Assembly: GCA_033807775.1 (NCBI GenBank) | Contig: JAWVWS010001044.1 | Span: 1 to 64,000, forward strand | Source of the DNA: Saussurea involucrata | Lineage: Eukaryota > Streptophyta > Magnoliopsida > Asterales > Asteraceae | Direction: 5' to 3' | DNA length: 64,000 nt | Shown here: positions 11,573-19,894 of the stretch, one piece after another | Position numbering within the stretch: position 1 is the stretch's first letter | Layout of the letters: the number at the start of each line of letters is the position of its first letter | The notes under the pieces: generated by a model | What the model saw: the letters and a program-made list of their open reading frames with translations, nothing else | Told to the model about the DNA's origin: nothing | The model's database searches: none | Translations under genes and position numbers: made by a program

Positions 11573-13651
11573 ATGGAAAATTCTTTTGAATCAAACAGTA
11601 CTCTTGTTTCGAAGGTTCCCATGCTCAGACCCAATGAATTTGACATGTGGAAAATTAGAATCAAGCAGTACATTCTGCTTACTGATTATTCCATCTGGGA
11701 TATCATTGAGAATGGTCCATGTGCTGAAGGAAGAACTGGACCAGATGGCAAAAGACCTCCTCCAAAGACTGATGCAGAGAGGAAAGTCAGACAGATAGAG
11801 ATGAAGGCATTAAGCACTCTGCTTTTGGCCATCCCCAATGAGTATCAGCATCAATTTCATCACTGCACTGATGCTCAGATTCTATGGAATGCTTTGGAGA
11901 AGAGATTTACTGGCACCAAAAGCACAAAGAGAAATCAAAAGGCAATTCTCAAGCAGCAGTATGAAAACTTTACTTCTACCAAGAATGAGTCTATGACTCA
12001 AACGTTTGATAGATTTAATAAGCTGATTGGAGAATTAGCCACTGTAGGAGTCAAGATGGAGGCTGATGATGTCAACAGGAAGTTCTTAAGATCATTGGGT
12101 GAAGAATGGACAATGTACACCGTGTCCTTCAGACAGAATGACCAACTGGAAGATAAGGAACTTGATGATCTGTACAATGATCTTAGAGTCTTTGAATCAG
12201 AGGTTGAAGCCAAAAAGAAGCCCTCTGGATATGTTCATAATGCTGCACTTCTTTCAGCATCACCTGATTCTACTGCTAACCATGAATCAGTTAGTACTGC
12301 TGGTTCAGTTAGTGCTGCTGGTTCAGTCAATCAGGAAAAGTCCACAGATACAGTACTAGAAGCTTTCTTTTCTAGTCATATAAATTCCTCTTTGATTAAT
12401 GATGATTTAGAACAGGTTAATGCTGATGATCTTGAAGAGATGGATATAAAGTGGCATATGGCTATGCTGTCTATGAGGGTGAAGAGATTCATTAAGAGGA
12501 CAGGGAGAAACAATTTTTCCCAAAGAAGAGAGGATGGTGCTGGATTTGACAAATCCAAAGTTGAATGCTACAAGTGTCACAAAATGGGACACTTTGCCAG
12601 GGAATGCAGAGGAGGAACATCTCACAACAGCCATCAACAAACTCAGGCTGGAAGTTCTAATCAAAACAGAAACTCCATTCAAGCTCTTGTTTCTCAACAA
12701 GGAATGGGATTTGACTGGAGTGATCAAGCAGAAGAAGCCATCCAAAATCAAGCACTTATGGCTGAAGTTTCAGATCTTCCCACTGAGGTAAAATCTAATC
12801 TTTGTACTCAAGCTTGTATAGACACTGTTAAAAGGTATAGAGATCACAATCAGGGTATGTGTGATGATCTTAAAAGGTTAGAAAAGGATAGAAGAGACTA
12901 TGTGTTGATTGTTGAGAGGTTTGAAGAACAGATTAGGGCCTTTCAAGCCAATGAACTTCAACACTCATATGATACTAACTACTGGAAGTGGGAAAAAGGT
13001 GGTCTGGAGTTCCAACTGAAAGAGTCTAGGGAAGAGTGTGAGAAATTAAAAGAAGAACTTGAGAAAGTTAAAGCTGATGTTGAAAAGTTTTCAAAAGCTT
13101 CTAAAGCCATGGACACAATAATAAATGCTCAAGTCCATGGTAAGATGAAAACAGGACTAGGGTACAATGCCACACCCCCACCCTATAACAACAACTACAT
13201 CCCTCCTAAGTCAGACCTATTAGAAACCAAGGATAGGAAGGACTTACCTAAAGGAGCCACTGAAGTAGATCCATTAGATAAAGTAGTTGTTGAGGATGAG
13301 ACTGAAAAAGTAGGATCTGATGAGGAATGTGAAAGTCCATGTGTTAAGAACAATGAGATGAAAAGGACTGACAAGGGAAAGGGAGTTCATTATACACAGA
13401 CCACTGTTGTGAACTCTAAAACTTGTGAACAGTGTTCTTGCAGGAAATCACAAGAGAATAAGCCCCAAAAACATGATAATCAGAGGGGAAATCAAAGGAA
13501 CTGGAATAACCAGTGGGCACTAAGTCAAGGAGTTGATCTGAAAAAGATTAACAGACCAAAACCTTGCTTTATTTGTAGCAAACTGAATCATCTTGCCAAA
13601 TACTGCTATTTCAATCCTATTAACCAAAAGAGAAGTTTTCAATCCTATTAA
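11573..13651 (+). CDS. gag: Gag capsid/nucleocapsid polyprotein, ends at an in-frame TAA
   Basis: The 692-codon ORF starts at the first ATG after the PBS. The N-terminal third (about residues 15-220) has the copia Gag pattern with MWKIRIKQYI and a long helical capsid region (UBN2-like). A CCHC zinc knuckle, CYKCHKMGHFAREC, is at residues 332-345. A charged coiled-coil segment follows at about residues 410-520 (LKRLEKDRR, EKLKEELEKVK). A second knuckle, CFICSKLNHLAKYC, is at residues 665-678. The long coiled coil after the knuckle is typical of Sirevirus Gag. The TAA at 13649-13651 is followed by 206 open codons in the same frame, so it probably truncates a longer Gag. Gag would package element RNA in cytoplasmic particles. 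Confidence 0.93.
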   Translation: MENSFESNSTLVSKVPMLRPNEFDMWKIRIKQYILLTDYSIWDIIENGPCAEGRTGPDGKRPPPKTDAERKVRQIEMKALSTLLLAIPNEYQHQFHHCTDAQILWNALEKRFTGTKSTKRNQKAILKQQYENFTSTKNESMTQTFDRFNKLIGELATVGVKMEADDVNRKFLRSLGEEWTMYTVSFRQNDQLEDKELDDLYNDLRVFESEVEAKKKPSGYVHNAALLSASPDSTANHESVSTAGSVSAAGSVNQEKSTDTVLEAFFSSHINSSLINDDLEQVNADDLEEMDIKWHMAMLSMRVKRFIKRTGRNNFSQRREDGAGFDKSKVECYKCHKMGHFARECRGGTSHNSHQQTQAGSSNQNRNSIQALVSQQGMGFDWSDQAEEAIQNQALMAEVSDLPTEVKSNLCTQACIDTVKRYRDHNQGMCDDLKRLEKDRRDYVLIVERFEEQIRAFQANELQHSYDTNYWKWEKGGLEFQLKESREECEKLKEELEKVKADVEKFSKASKAMDTIINAQVHGKMKTGLGYNATPPPYNNNYIPPKSDLLETKDRKDLPKGATEVDPLDKVVVEDETEKVGSDEECESPCVKNNEMKRTDKGKGVHYTQTTVVNSKTCEQCSCRKSQENKPQKHDNQRGNQRNWNNQWALSQGVDLKKINRPKPCFICSKLNHLAKYCYFNPINQKRSFQSY

Positions 13652-14269
13652 AAACCTTCTGGCTATAGGAAGCCTACAAGAACAAATGTGGCTAAGAAAC
13701 AAGCTGAACCAAAAAGCCACATGAAGAAAAAGCCTGAAAAGGAATGTGTTACAATGTGGGTTCCAAAAGGCACTAAAATTAATACTGCTGCTAGCAGTGT
13801 TAGTACTGCTAACACTGTTAGTACTTCTTCAAGAGTTAGTGCTGCTAGTAGTGTTAATACTGCTAGTAATTCTTCAAAAGTTAGTGCTGTTAGCAGTATT
13901 AGTGCTGCTAACACTGTTAGTGCTTCCTCTTCAGATAGTACTGCTGCTAGCAGTGTTAACTCTGTTAATACTGCTTCTAGCAGTGTTAACTCTGTTAATA
14001 CTGCTAACTCTGTTAGTACTGTTGATACTGCTGCTAGTACTGATAGTGTTGCTATCAATACTGCTGCTCCCAGTGTTAGTACTGCTAGCACTGTTAATAC
14101 TTCTGAGGTTAATACTGCTTCTAGTGCTGCTAAACCAATCATATTGACAAAGTACTCTAGTACTGCAGTACCTAAGTTTGAAAATCTCATCAAAACCCAA
14201 TGTAAGTACTTTGATGAGCAAGGGAGACCCAAGACCACTTCGGCTTGGGTTCCCAATAAAACTAACTGA
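13652..14269 (+). pseudogene. gag: C-terminal part of gag, in frame after the TAA
   Basis: This frame is continuous with gag and stays open until the TGA at 14267. It reads KPSGYRKPTRT, then a basic stretch, then about 120 residues made almost only of Ser, Thr, Ala, Val and Asn, then a conserved-looking tail with YFDEQGRPKTTSAWVP. From memory, such a tail lies just before protease in Asteraceae copia polyproteins, so it is ancestrally coding. An internal ATG is at 13688, but there is no sign that it is used. The stop upstream could be mutational or be read through. The context lacks the UAG-CAR-YYA signal described for soybean SIRE1, so mutation is likelier. Confidence 0.75.
13780..14130 (+). 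repeat. Degenerate VSTA/VNTA-coding repeat in gag
   Basis: Imperfect repeats of GTTAGTACTGCT and GTTAATACTGCT, with GCTAGCAGT linkers, encode runs such as VSTANTVST and VNTASSS. About ten TACTGCT heptamers occur here on the + strand. It is the same DNA motif as in the LTR, used here as codons. The repeat also generates long spurious open frames in the other frames and on the opposite strand. Confidence 0.85.
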
Positions 14270-17250
14270 TTTGTCTTAATGTGCAGGGCAACCAACAGCT
14301 CAAGGGGAAGAGCATTTGGCATGTTGATAGTGGTTGCTCCAGGCACATGACAGGTAACATGGCCTGCCTCAAGAATTTCAAAAAGATTGATGGAGGACAT
14401 GTTGCATTTGGGAATAATCCTGCTGGTGGAAAGATAAGTGGTAAGGGTGATGTTTCAAAAGGTAAGATGACCTTTGAAGATGTGTACTATGTTGAGCAAT
14501 TGAGATACAACCTGTTAAGTGTATCACAGGTTTGTGACAAGAAGCATAGCATATTGTTTACTGATTCTGAATGTATTATCCTGGCTCCTGGATACAAAGT
14601 GGTTGATGAAAACATGATACTTCTGAGAACTCCTAGGAAGGATAATGTATATTGTTTAGATTTGGAAAGTGTTTCATCTGATTCATCCCTAAATTGTTTA
14701 GTTTCAAAAGCTTCTTTGGATGAATCATCACTTTGGCACAGAAGGATGTGTCACATGAACTTTAAAACAATGAATAAACTTGTTAAGAATAACCTTGTAA
14801 GGGGTTTGCCATCCAAAGTCTATTCATGTGATGATCATTGTGTTGCTTGTCTCAAAGGTAAACAACACAAAACTTCTCATAAGTCCAAAGAAATAAACAC
14901 TATTTCAAATCCTCTTCAGCTGTTACATATGGATCTGTTTGGTCCTACTAATGTGATGAGTATTGGCAAGAAATCATACTGCTTAGTTATTGTTGATGAT
15001 TACTCTAGATTTACTTGGGTATATTTTCTGAGAACTAAAGATGAGACAAGTGGACTGATCAAATCTTTTATTCTCAAAATTGAAAACCAATCAAATCAAA
15101 GGGTGAAAGTCATTAGATCAGATAATGGAACTGAGTTTAAAATTTTTGATCTAAACTTCTTTTGTGAAGAAAAAGGAATTGAGAGACAATACAGTGCTCC
15201 TAGGACTCCACAACAAAATGGTGTTGCTGAGAGAAGGAATAGGACACTGATTGAGGCTGCCAGATCTCTGTTAGCTGATTCAAAGTTACCAATTACTTTT
15301 TGGGCAGAAGCAGTTAATACTGCCTGCTATGTTCAAAACAGAGTTTTAGTTGTAAAGCCTAAAAACAAGACACCTTATGAGCTTTTCCATAAAAAGAAAC
15401 CATATATTGGGTTTTTCAAACCATTTGGATGTCCTTGTACTATTCTCAATACCAAATATCACTTAGGTAAGTTTGATAGCAAAGCCGATGATGGTTTTCT
15501 TGTTGGGTACTCATCTCAGAGTAAGGCCTACAGAGTGTTTAATACCTCTTCTAGAATAATTGAAGAAAGTGACAATGTCAAATGCAATGAGAACACACCA
15601 AATCCTATTGGTTCAGGTCCTAATTGGCTATTTGACATTGATTCACTCACTAATTCTTTGGGTTTCAGTAGTGATGTATATGCAGGACAACAGGATACAC
15701 CACCATCAGAACACATAATTCAATCTGTGATATTTCCACTCCCTTCCATTGATCCTGTTGAATTCTGTGAACAACAAGAGGAGGCTGAACCCATTCAGAA
15801 TGAAGAAGAGAGAAGAGTAGAGGACGAACAGCCTTCAAGCTCAAATTCCAGAGAGTCTGAAGTGACTGAAGAAGCTGCAGTAGATCCAGACTTAAATGAG
15901 TCCAATCTAGATGGAAACTTAGTTGAGGAACCTGGTCATCCCACAAGAACTCAGAAAAACCATCCTCCTGAGTTGGTAATTGGAGACATAGCTTCTCCCA
16001 TGATGACCAGAAAGCAAAGCAGACTTCAGGAGATTCAAGATCAACAGAATACAGTTAATACTGTTCTTACTTGCTTTTTATCCCAGATTGAGCCCAAAAA
16101 GGCTTATGATGCTATGAAAGATCCAAGCTGGATAGAGGCAATGCAAGAGGAGCTGCTACAGTTCAAATTACAGGATGTTTGGGACTTGGTAGACCTTCCA
16201 AAAGGTCATAGAGCAATTGGCACCAAGTGGATTTTCAGGAACAAGAAGGATGACAGAGGGATTGTGATTAGAAACAAAGCAAGACTGGTTGCACAAGGGT
16301 ACACTCAGGAAGAAGGAATAGATTATGAGGAAGTCTTTGCTCCTGTGGCAAGGATTGAAGCAATCAGGCTATTTCTAGCCTATGCCTCATACATGAAGTT
16401 CAAAGTGTACCAAATGGATGTCAAAAGTGCTTTTCTGTATGGAAGTATTGAGGAAGAAGTATATGTCTGTCAACCCCCTGGATTTGAGAATCCATTGCAC
16501 CCTGACAGAGTATACAAGCTGAAGAAGGCTCTTTATGGTTTGCATCAAGCCCCAAGAGCATGGTATGACACCCTGTCTACCTATCTCTTGAAAAATGACT
16601 TTGAAAGAGGAGTAATTGACAAGACCCTGTTTATCAAGAGGAGAAAGAAAGGCACACTACTTGTTCAGATCTATGTGGATGATATCATCTTTGGATCCAC
16701 AAATGATCTCATGTGTAAAGAGTTTGAAGAGTTAATGCACCAGAGCTTCAAGATGAGTTCTATGGGAGAACTCACTTTCTTCCTTGGGCTTCAGGTAAAA
16801 CAGAGGAAAGATGGGATTTTTATTAGTCAATCGAAGTATGTAAAAGACATCCTGGACAAGTTTGGTCTAACAGACTCAAAGCCAGCAAGCACACCAATGG
16901 AAACACACAAACAGATCACTGCAGATCTTGAGGGGGAGGATGTGGATGTCCATCATTACAGATCAACGATTGGATCTCTCATGTATCTCACAGCCTCTAG
17001 ACCAGATATTATGTTTTCAGTTTGTGTTTGTGCTAGATTTCAAGTTACACCAAAGCAATCTCATCTTCATGCAGTCAAGAGAATTTTCAGATACCTAAGA
17101 GGGCAACCTAGATTAGGTCTCTGGTATCCCTATGAATCATCTTTTGACTTGCTTGCATACTCAGATAGTGACTTGGGTGGAGCTAACTTGGATAGGAAGT
17201 CTACTTCAGGTGGATGTCAGTTTTTGGGTACAAGACTAGTATCTTGGTAG
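14266..17250 (+). CDS. pol: Pol polyprotein: protease, integrase, reverse transcriptase, start of RNase H
   Basis: The frame opens after a TAA at 14263-14265. It has no ATG near its start (a GTG at 14281), so expression should be as a Gag-Pol fusion, but gag ends in another frame. Counting from 14281: protease WHVDSGC with catalytic Asp16; integrase zinc site His153, His158, Cys187, Cys190; catalytic Asp218, Asp281, Glu317 with the DD35E spacing; a GKQ motif after the zinc site. Reverse transcriptase begins near residue 620 (AMQEEL, then GTKWIF), with Asp713 and YVDD at 798-801. RNase H begins with YSDSD at Asp962. The frame ends at TAG 17248-17250, directly after LVSW, inside RNase H. All catalytic residues up to that point are intact. 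Confidence 0.94.
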   Translation: MICLNVQGNQQLKGKSIWHVDSGCSRHMTGNMACLKNFKKIDGGHVAFGNNPAGGKISGKGDVSKGKMTFEDVYYVEQLRYNLLSVSQVCDKKHSILFTDSECIILAPGYKVVDENMILLRTPRKDNVYCLDLESVSSDSSLNCLVSKASLDESSLWHRRMCHMNFKTMNKLVKNNLVRGLPSKVYSCDDHCVACLKGKQHKTSHKSKEINTISNPLQLLHMDLFGPTNVMSIGKKSYCLVIVDDYSRFTWVYFLRTKDETSGLIKSFILKIENQSNQRVKVIRSDNGTEFKIFDLNFFCEEKGIERQYSAPRTPQQNGVAERRNRTLIEAARSLLADSKLPITFWAEAVNTACYVQNRVLVVKPKNKTPYELFHKKKPYIGFFKPFGCPCTILNTKYHLGKFDSKADDGFLVGYSSQSKAYRVFNTSSRIIEESDNVKCNENTPNPIGSGPNWLFDIDSLTNSLGFSSDVYAGQQDTPPSEHIIQSVIFPLPSIDPVEFCEQQEEAEPIQNEEERRVEDEQPSSSNSRESEVTEEAAVDPDLNESNLDGNLVEEPGHPTRTQKNHPPELVIGDIASPMMTRKQSRLQEIQDQQNTVNTVLTCFLSQIEPKKAYDAMKDPSWIEAMQEELLQFKLQDVWDLVDLPKGHRAIGTKWIFRNKKDDRGIVIRNKARLVAQGYTQEEGIDYEEVFAPVARIEAIRLFLAYASYMKFKVYQMDVKSAFLYGSIEEEVYVCQPPGFENPLHPDRVYKLKKALYGLHQAPRAWYDTLSTYLLKNDFERGVIDKTLFIKRRKKGTLLVQIYVDDIIFGSTNDLMCKEFEELMHQSFKMSSMGELTFFLGLQVKQRKDGIFISQSKYVKDILDKFGLTDSKPASTPMETHKQITADLEGEDVDVHHYRSTIGSLMYLTASRPDIMFSVCVCARFQVTPKQSHLHAVKRIFRYLRGQPRLGLWYPYESSFDLLAYSDSDLGGANLDRKSTSGGCQFLGTRLVSW

Positions 17251-17617
17251 TGTAAGAAACAAACCACAGTGTCCTTATCTACCACAGAGGCTGAGTATAT
17301 AGCTGCTGCAAGTTGCTGTTCTCAGGTTCTATGGATTCAGAATCAGATGTTGGACTATGGGGTAACCTTTCTTCACACTCCAATCTTTATTGACAACAAC
17401 AGTGCTATTAGCATTGTTAATAATCCAGTCAAACACTCAAAAAACAAAGCATATAGAGATCAGGTATCATTTTATTAGAGATTGCAATGAAAAGAAATTA
17501 ATTCAGGTTGCTAAAGTTCATACAAATGACCAGTTTGCTGATCTATTCACAAAAGCTTTTGATGTGGGTAGATTCACCTTTTTGGTAACAAGTGTGGGCA
17601 TGATCAACCTTGAATAA
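17251..17617 (+). pseudogene. pol: C-terminal half of RNase H, split by a TAG and a frameshift
   Basis: Reading on after the TAG gives CKKQTTVSLSTTEAEYIAA, the conserved copia RNase H block with its catalytic Glu, in the same frame as pol. The frame is lost in the run of six A at 17439-17444. The downstream part, IEIRYHFIRDC through LFTKAF to a TAA at 17617, lies in another frame, consistent with one extra A. TAG is a C-to-T neighbour of the Gln codon CAG. Together these remove about 120 residues, so the enzyme made by this copy should lack RNase H activity. A homopolymer assembly error remains possible for the frameshift, but not for the TAG. Confidence 0.88.
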
Positions 17618-17730
17618 ATTCATGATCTTCTGTCTTTATACCTGTATTTCTTCATATATTTGGTACTACTAACTCTCTTTCTCAGAATCTTTTGTTTACC
17701 TCAGATTGACAAGTGCAGAAAAGTGTAAGT
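17618..17730 (+). other. Spacer after pol
   Basis: 113 bp of pyrimidine-rich, unremarkable sequence between the pol stop and the minisatellite. No motif or frame is recognised. Confidence 0.6.
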
Positions 17731-18165
17731 GTAGTTACTACTGCCAGTGCAGAGTTACTACTGCTAGTGTTCTAGCAGTTAATACTGCTCAGCAGTTAAT
17801 ACTGCTTTGCAGTTAATACTGCTTAGTAGTTAATACTGCTTAGTAGTTACTACTGCTTTGCAGTTAATACTGCTTAGTAGTTAATACTGCTTAGTAGTTA
17901 ATACTGCTTTGCAGTTAATACTGCTTAGTAGTTAATACTGCTCTGTTGTTAATACTGCTTAGTAGTTAATACTGCTTAGTAGTTACTACTGCTTTGCAGT
18001 TAATACTGCTTAGTAGTTAATACTGCTCTGTTGTTAATACTGCTTAGTAGTTAATACTGCTTAGTAGTTACTACTGCTCTGTTGTTAATACTGCTGGTGT
18101 AGTTAATACTGCCTTGCAGTTAATACTGCTCAGTTGTTACTACTGCTATGTCGTTAATACTGCTT
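17731..18165 (+). repeat. 17-bp minisatellite (AGTTAATACTGCTTAGT type), about 25 units
   Basis: Units of mostly 17 bp share GTTAATACTGCT or GTTACTACTGCT and vary in the last five bases (TAGTA, TTGCA, CTGTT). Counting TACTGCT/TACTGCC gives about 25 copies. Blocks of several units are repeated as larger units (for example TAGTA-TAGTA-TTGCA), pointing to slippage or unequal exchange. The region has no long open frame and lies between pol and the presumed accessory-gene promoter. Confidence 0.93.
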
Positions 18166-18189
18166 TTGAATATCTAGGGCAAATACTGC

Positions 18190-18197
18190 TATAAATA
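18190..18197 (+). promoter_or_regulatory. Possible internal promoter TATA box for the accessory ORF
   Basis: TATAAATA stands directly after the last TACTGCT of the minisatellite and 130 bp before the accessory ATG. The following leader is CT-rich (18241-18274), like plant Y-patch leaders. The arrangement of motif array, TATA box, CT-rich leader and ATG copies that of the LTR. It suggests the accessory gene may have its own transcript, which is inference. Confidence 0.45.
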
Positions 18198-18240
18198 CCC
18201 CTGTTTGCCCGCCAAAGTTCATAACGACTCTTCGCATTAA

Positions 18241-18276
18241 CTTCTTCTCTCTCTCGTTCTAACCTTTTCTCCCTAG
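18241..18276 (+). promoter_or_regulatory. Alternative reading: 3' splice acceptor before the accessory ORF
   Basis: A long pyrimidine tract contains a branch-point-like TTCTAAC (A at 18262) and ends in CCCTAG at 18276. The branch-to-AG distance of 14 bases is shorter than usual. If real, a spliced subgenomic RNA could join the LTR leader to this ORF. No convincing donor was found in the short leader at 11531-11572. The same tract can equally be a 5' UTR pyrimidine patch. Confidence 0.3.
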
Positions 18277-18319
18277 AATCTTTGTGTTTCTATCCATATC
18301 CTCAGGAAGAACGACGATT

Positions 18320-19894
18320 ATGGAGTTTGTCGACGAGCATAATGAGATGGCGATGCTTCAAAAGCCGAAGCAGGCCGAAGTATTTCACGACATTGTGGAT
18401 TTTCTCAAGTCCACTCATATTTCTTATGCCCTAACGGTGAATCCGACTATCTACATCGAGTATCAGACGCACTTCTGGGCCAATGCCACCGTTGAATCCG
18501 AAGATGGGCAGAAAGTCATCCAAACAAGGGTATGTGACAAACCCTTGAGGGTTTCAGAAGAACTCATTCGCATCACTCTTCGACTAGATGATGCCTCAGG
18601 TATAACTTCTATTCCCAATGAAGAACTATTCTCCGCTTTACAAAGAATGGGGTATGAAGGTCCCATTGGAGTTTTTAAATTCTACAAGTCAAAATTTTTT
18701 ACTCAATGGAGATTCTTCGTTCATACCTTAATGCATTGTATTTCAAAGAAAACTACTGGATGGAGTGAGTTCAGCAGTACTATTGCTTATGCTCTAGTCT
18801 GCTTAGCCACTAACAGGAAGTTTAATTTTTCTCAAATGATTTTCAATAATCTAGTGGCAAACCTGGAATCCAAAAAGCGTTTCTATATGTATCCAAGGTT
18901 TGTTCAGGAAGTAATTACCAAGGAATTGACGGATATGCCTCAATTTGATGAGGTATATGTACCTAAACCCCCTAAAGGGAAGGTTTTTTCAAATATGAAA
19001 AGACTTCCTAGGGACTCGGAAGGAGTTGACACACCATTGTTCTCTACAATGATGGTTGTGTCCCACACCACTGAAGGTTTGGCATCAGGGTCAAGGCCCT
19101 CATTAGACACACCCACTGGTGACCAATCCCAACCTTCCATCACAAAAGACATCCCTCAGTCCATTCTTGAACGACCCACTCCCAAAATCACCAAAAAGTT
19201 TGAAAGAAGAAAGGTACACAAGGTTCCTTCCCTTGATGTATCTCCTAAGAGCCCGAAGCCTTTAAGCCCTCTGTTGGAGCATTCTCCAATGGAGAATATC
19301 GAAAGGGAAACCACAGGGGTGTCTCCCAACCCCAAGAAGGTGCTCACTAAGGAGAAGGTTGAGCATGTGAGTCGCAAGGCTGCCACTACTTCTGCTAGCA
19401 AAGAGAAGGCCAGTGGTAAAATAACTAAGACCTTCCTCACGGCAACTCAGGGTGAGAAATCATCCAGAGGTCCCAGGTGCCAAGAACCCAAGGGGGTAGG
19501 TAGTGCTTTTGCTAGGCAAGAGACACCTGCTAACACTTCCAATGATCCTTTAAGGGAGGTAAAAACTCCTAAACAGGGTGAGGATAGATATACGTACGAG
19601 GAATTGATGGAAACCATAGCAAACATCAACATAGAGGTAATGGATCAGCAGAAGGAGATAGATGAACTTAAAAAGGTGGTTCTTTATCAAAACACAAAGA
19701 TAGAGAAGAATAAGAAAATGATCACAAAGCTGCTACAAAGAAGAAAGAAAGCTCAGTTTGTTCTAAAAAGGCGAAGCACAACCACTGATGCTTCCAAAAA
19801 GGGGGAGTCAGAATCTGATATAAACATGGAGGATGAAAAAATTGAGGGGGAGTATGAGTACAAGGTTGAGGGGGAGGCTGAGCAGGGTACATAA
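18320..19894 (+). CDS. Accessory ORF after pol, N-terminal part (524 codons), function unknown
   Basis: The start is the ATG at 18320, since upstream in-frame codons have no ATG. Residues 1 to about 230 form a folded-looking domain (HNEMAMLQKPKQ, QWRFFVHTLMHC, RKFNFSQMIF, MYPRFVQEV). I recall this kind of domain from proteins encoded next to copia pol in Asteraceae genomes, usually labelled hypothetical. A Ser/Pro/Lys-rich linker follows, then a short coiled coil around residues 435-480. The position is that of the Sirevirus env-like gene, but I see no signal peptide or clear membrane helix. The frame stops at TAA 19892-19894 and continues open beyond it. GGGGGAG polypurine motifs cluster in the last 100 bp. 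Confidence 0.8.
   Translation: MEFVDEHNEMAMLQKPKQAEVFHDIVDFLKSTHISYALTVNPTIYIEYQTHFWANATVESEDGQKVIQTRVCDKPLRVSEELIRITLRLDDASGITSIPNEELFSALQRMGYEGPIGVFKFYKSKFFTQWRFFVHTLMHCISKKTTGWSEFSSTIAYALVCLATNRKFNFSQMIFNNLVANLESKKRFYMYPRFVQEVITKELTDMPQFDEVYVPKPPKGKVFSNMKRLPRDSEGVDTPLFSTMMVVSHTTEGLASGSRPSLDTPTGDQSQPSITKDIPQSILERPTPKITKKFERRKVHKVPSLDVSPKSPKPLSPLLEHSPMENIERETTGVSPNPKKVLTKEKVEHVSRKAATTSASKEKASGKITKTFLTATQGEKSSRGPRCQEPKGVGSAFARQETPANTSNDPLREVKTPKQGEDRYTYEELMETIANINIEVMDQQKEIDELKKVVLYQNTKIEKNKKMITKLLQRRKKAQFVLKRRSTTTDASKKGESESDINMEDEKIEGEYEYKVEGEAEQGT
19796..19876 (+). promoter_or_regulatory. Cluster of three internal polypurine motifs
   Basis: AAAAAGGGGGAG at 19796-19807, GAGGGGGAG at 19844-19852 and GAGGGGGAG at 19868-19876 resemble the polypurine tract next to the 3' LTR. 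Multiple such tracts upstream of the 3' LTR have been described as a Sirevirus feature. They could prime extra plus strands. They also code for GES/GEY/GEA in the accessory ORF, so chance from Glu/Gly codons is possible. A fourth lies in pol at 16930-16938. Confidence 0.5.

Noticed and set aside
13746..14147. Leu/Val-rich 133-codon frame resembling a membrane protein
   Set aside because: Third-frame reading of the same gag repeat. The hydrophobicity is a by-product of TACTGCT repeats.
14202..14286. Possible intron (GTAAGT at 14202, GTGCAG ending 14286) joining gag to pol
   Set aside because: Removing these 85 bases does not bring gag into the pol frame, and it would delete the conserved-looking AWVP tail.
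13663..14400. 245-codon minus-strand frame rich in Leu, Ala and Val
   Set aside because: It is the opposite strand of the GTTARTACTGCT repeat in gag. The repeat lacks stops in several frames, and the plus strand codes for the conserved Gag tail.
17731..18165. CRISPR-like repeat array
   Set aside because: Units are contiguous 17-bp repeats without unique spacers, in a plant retroelement.
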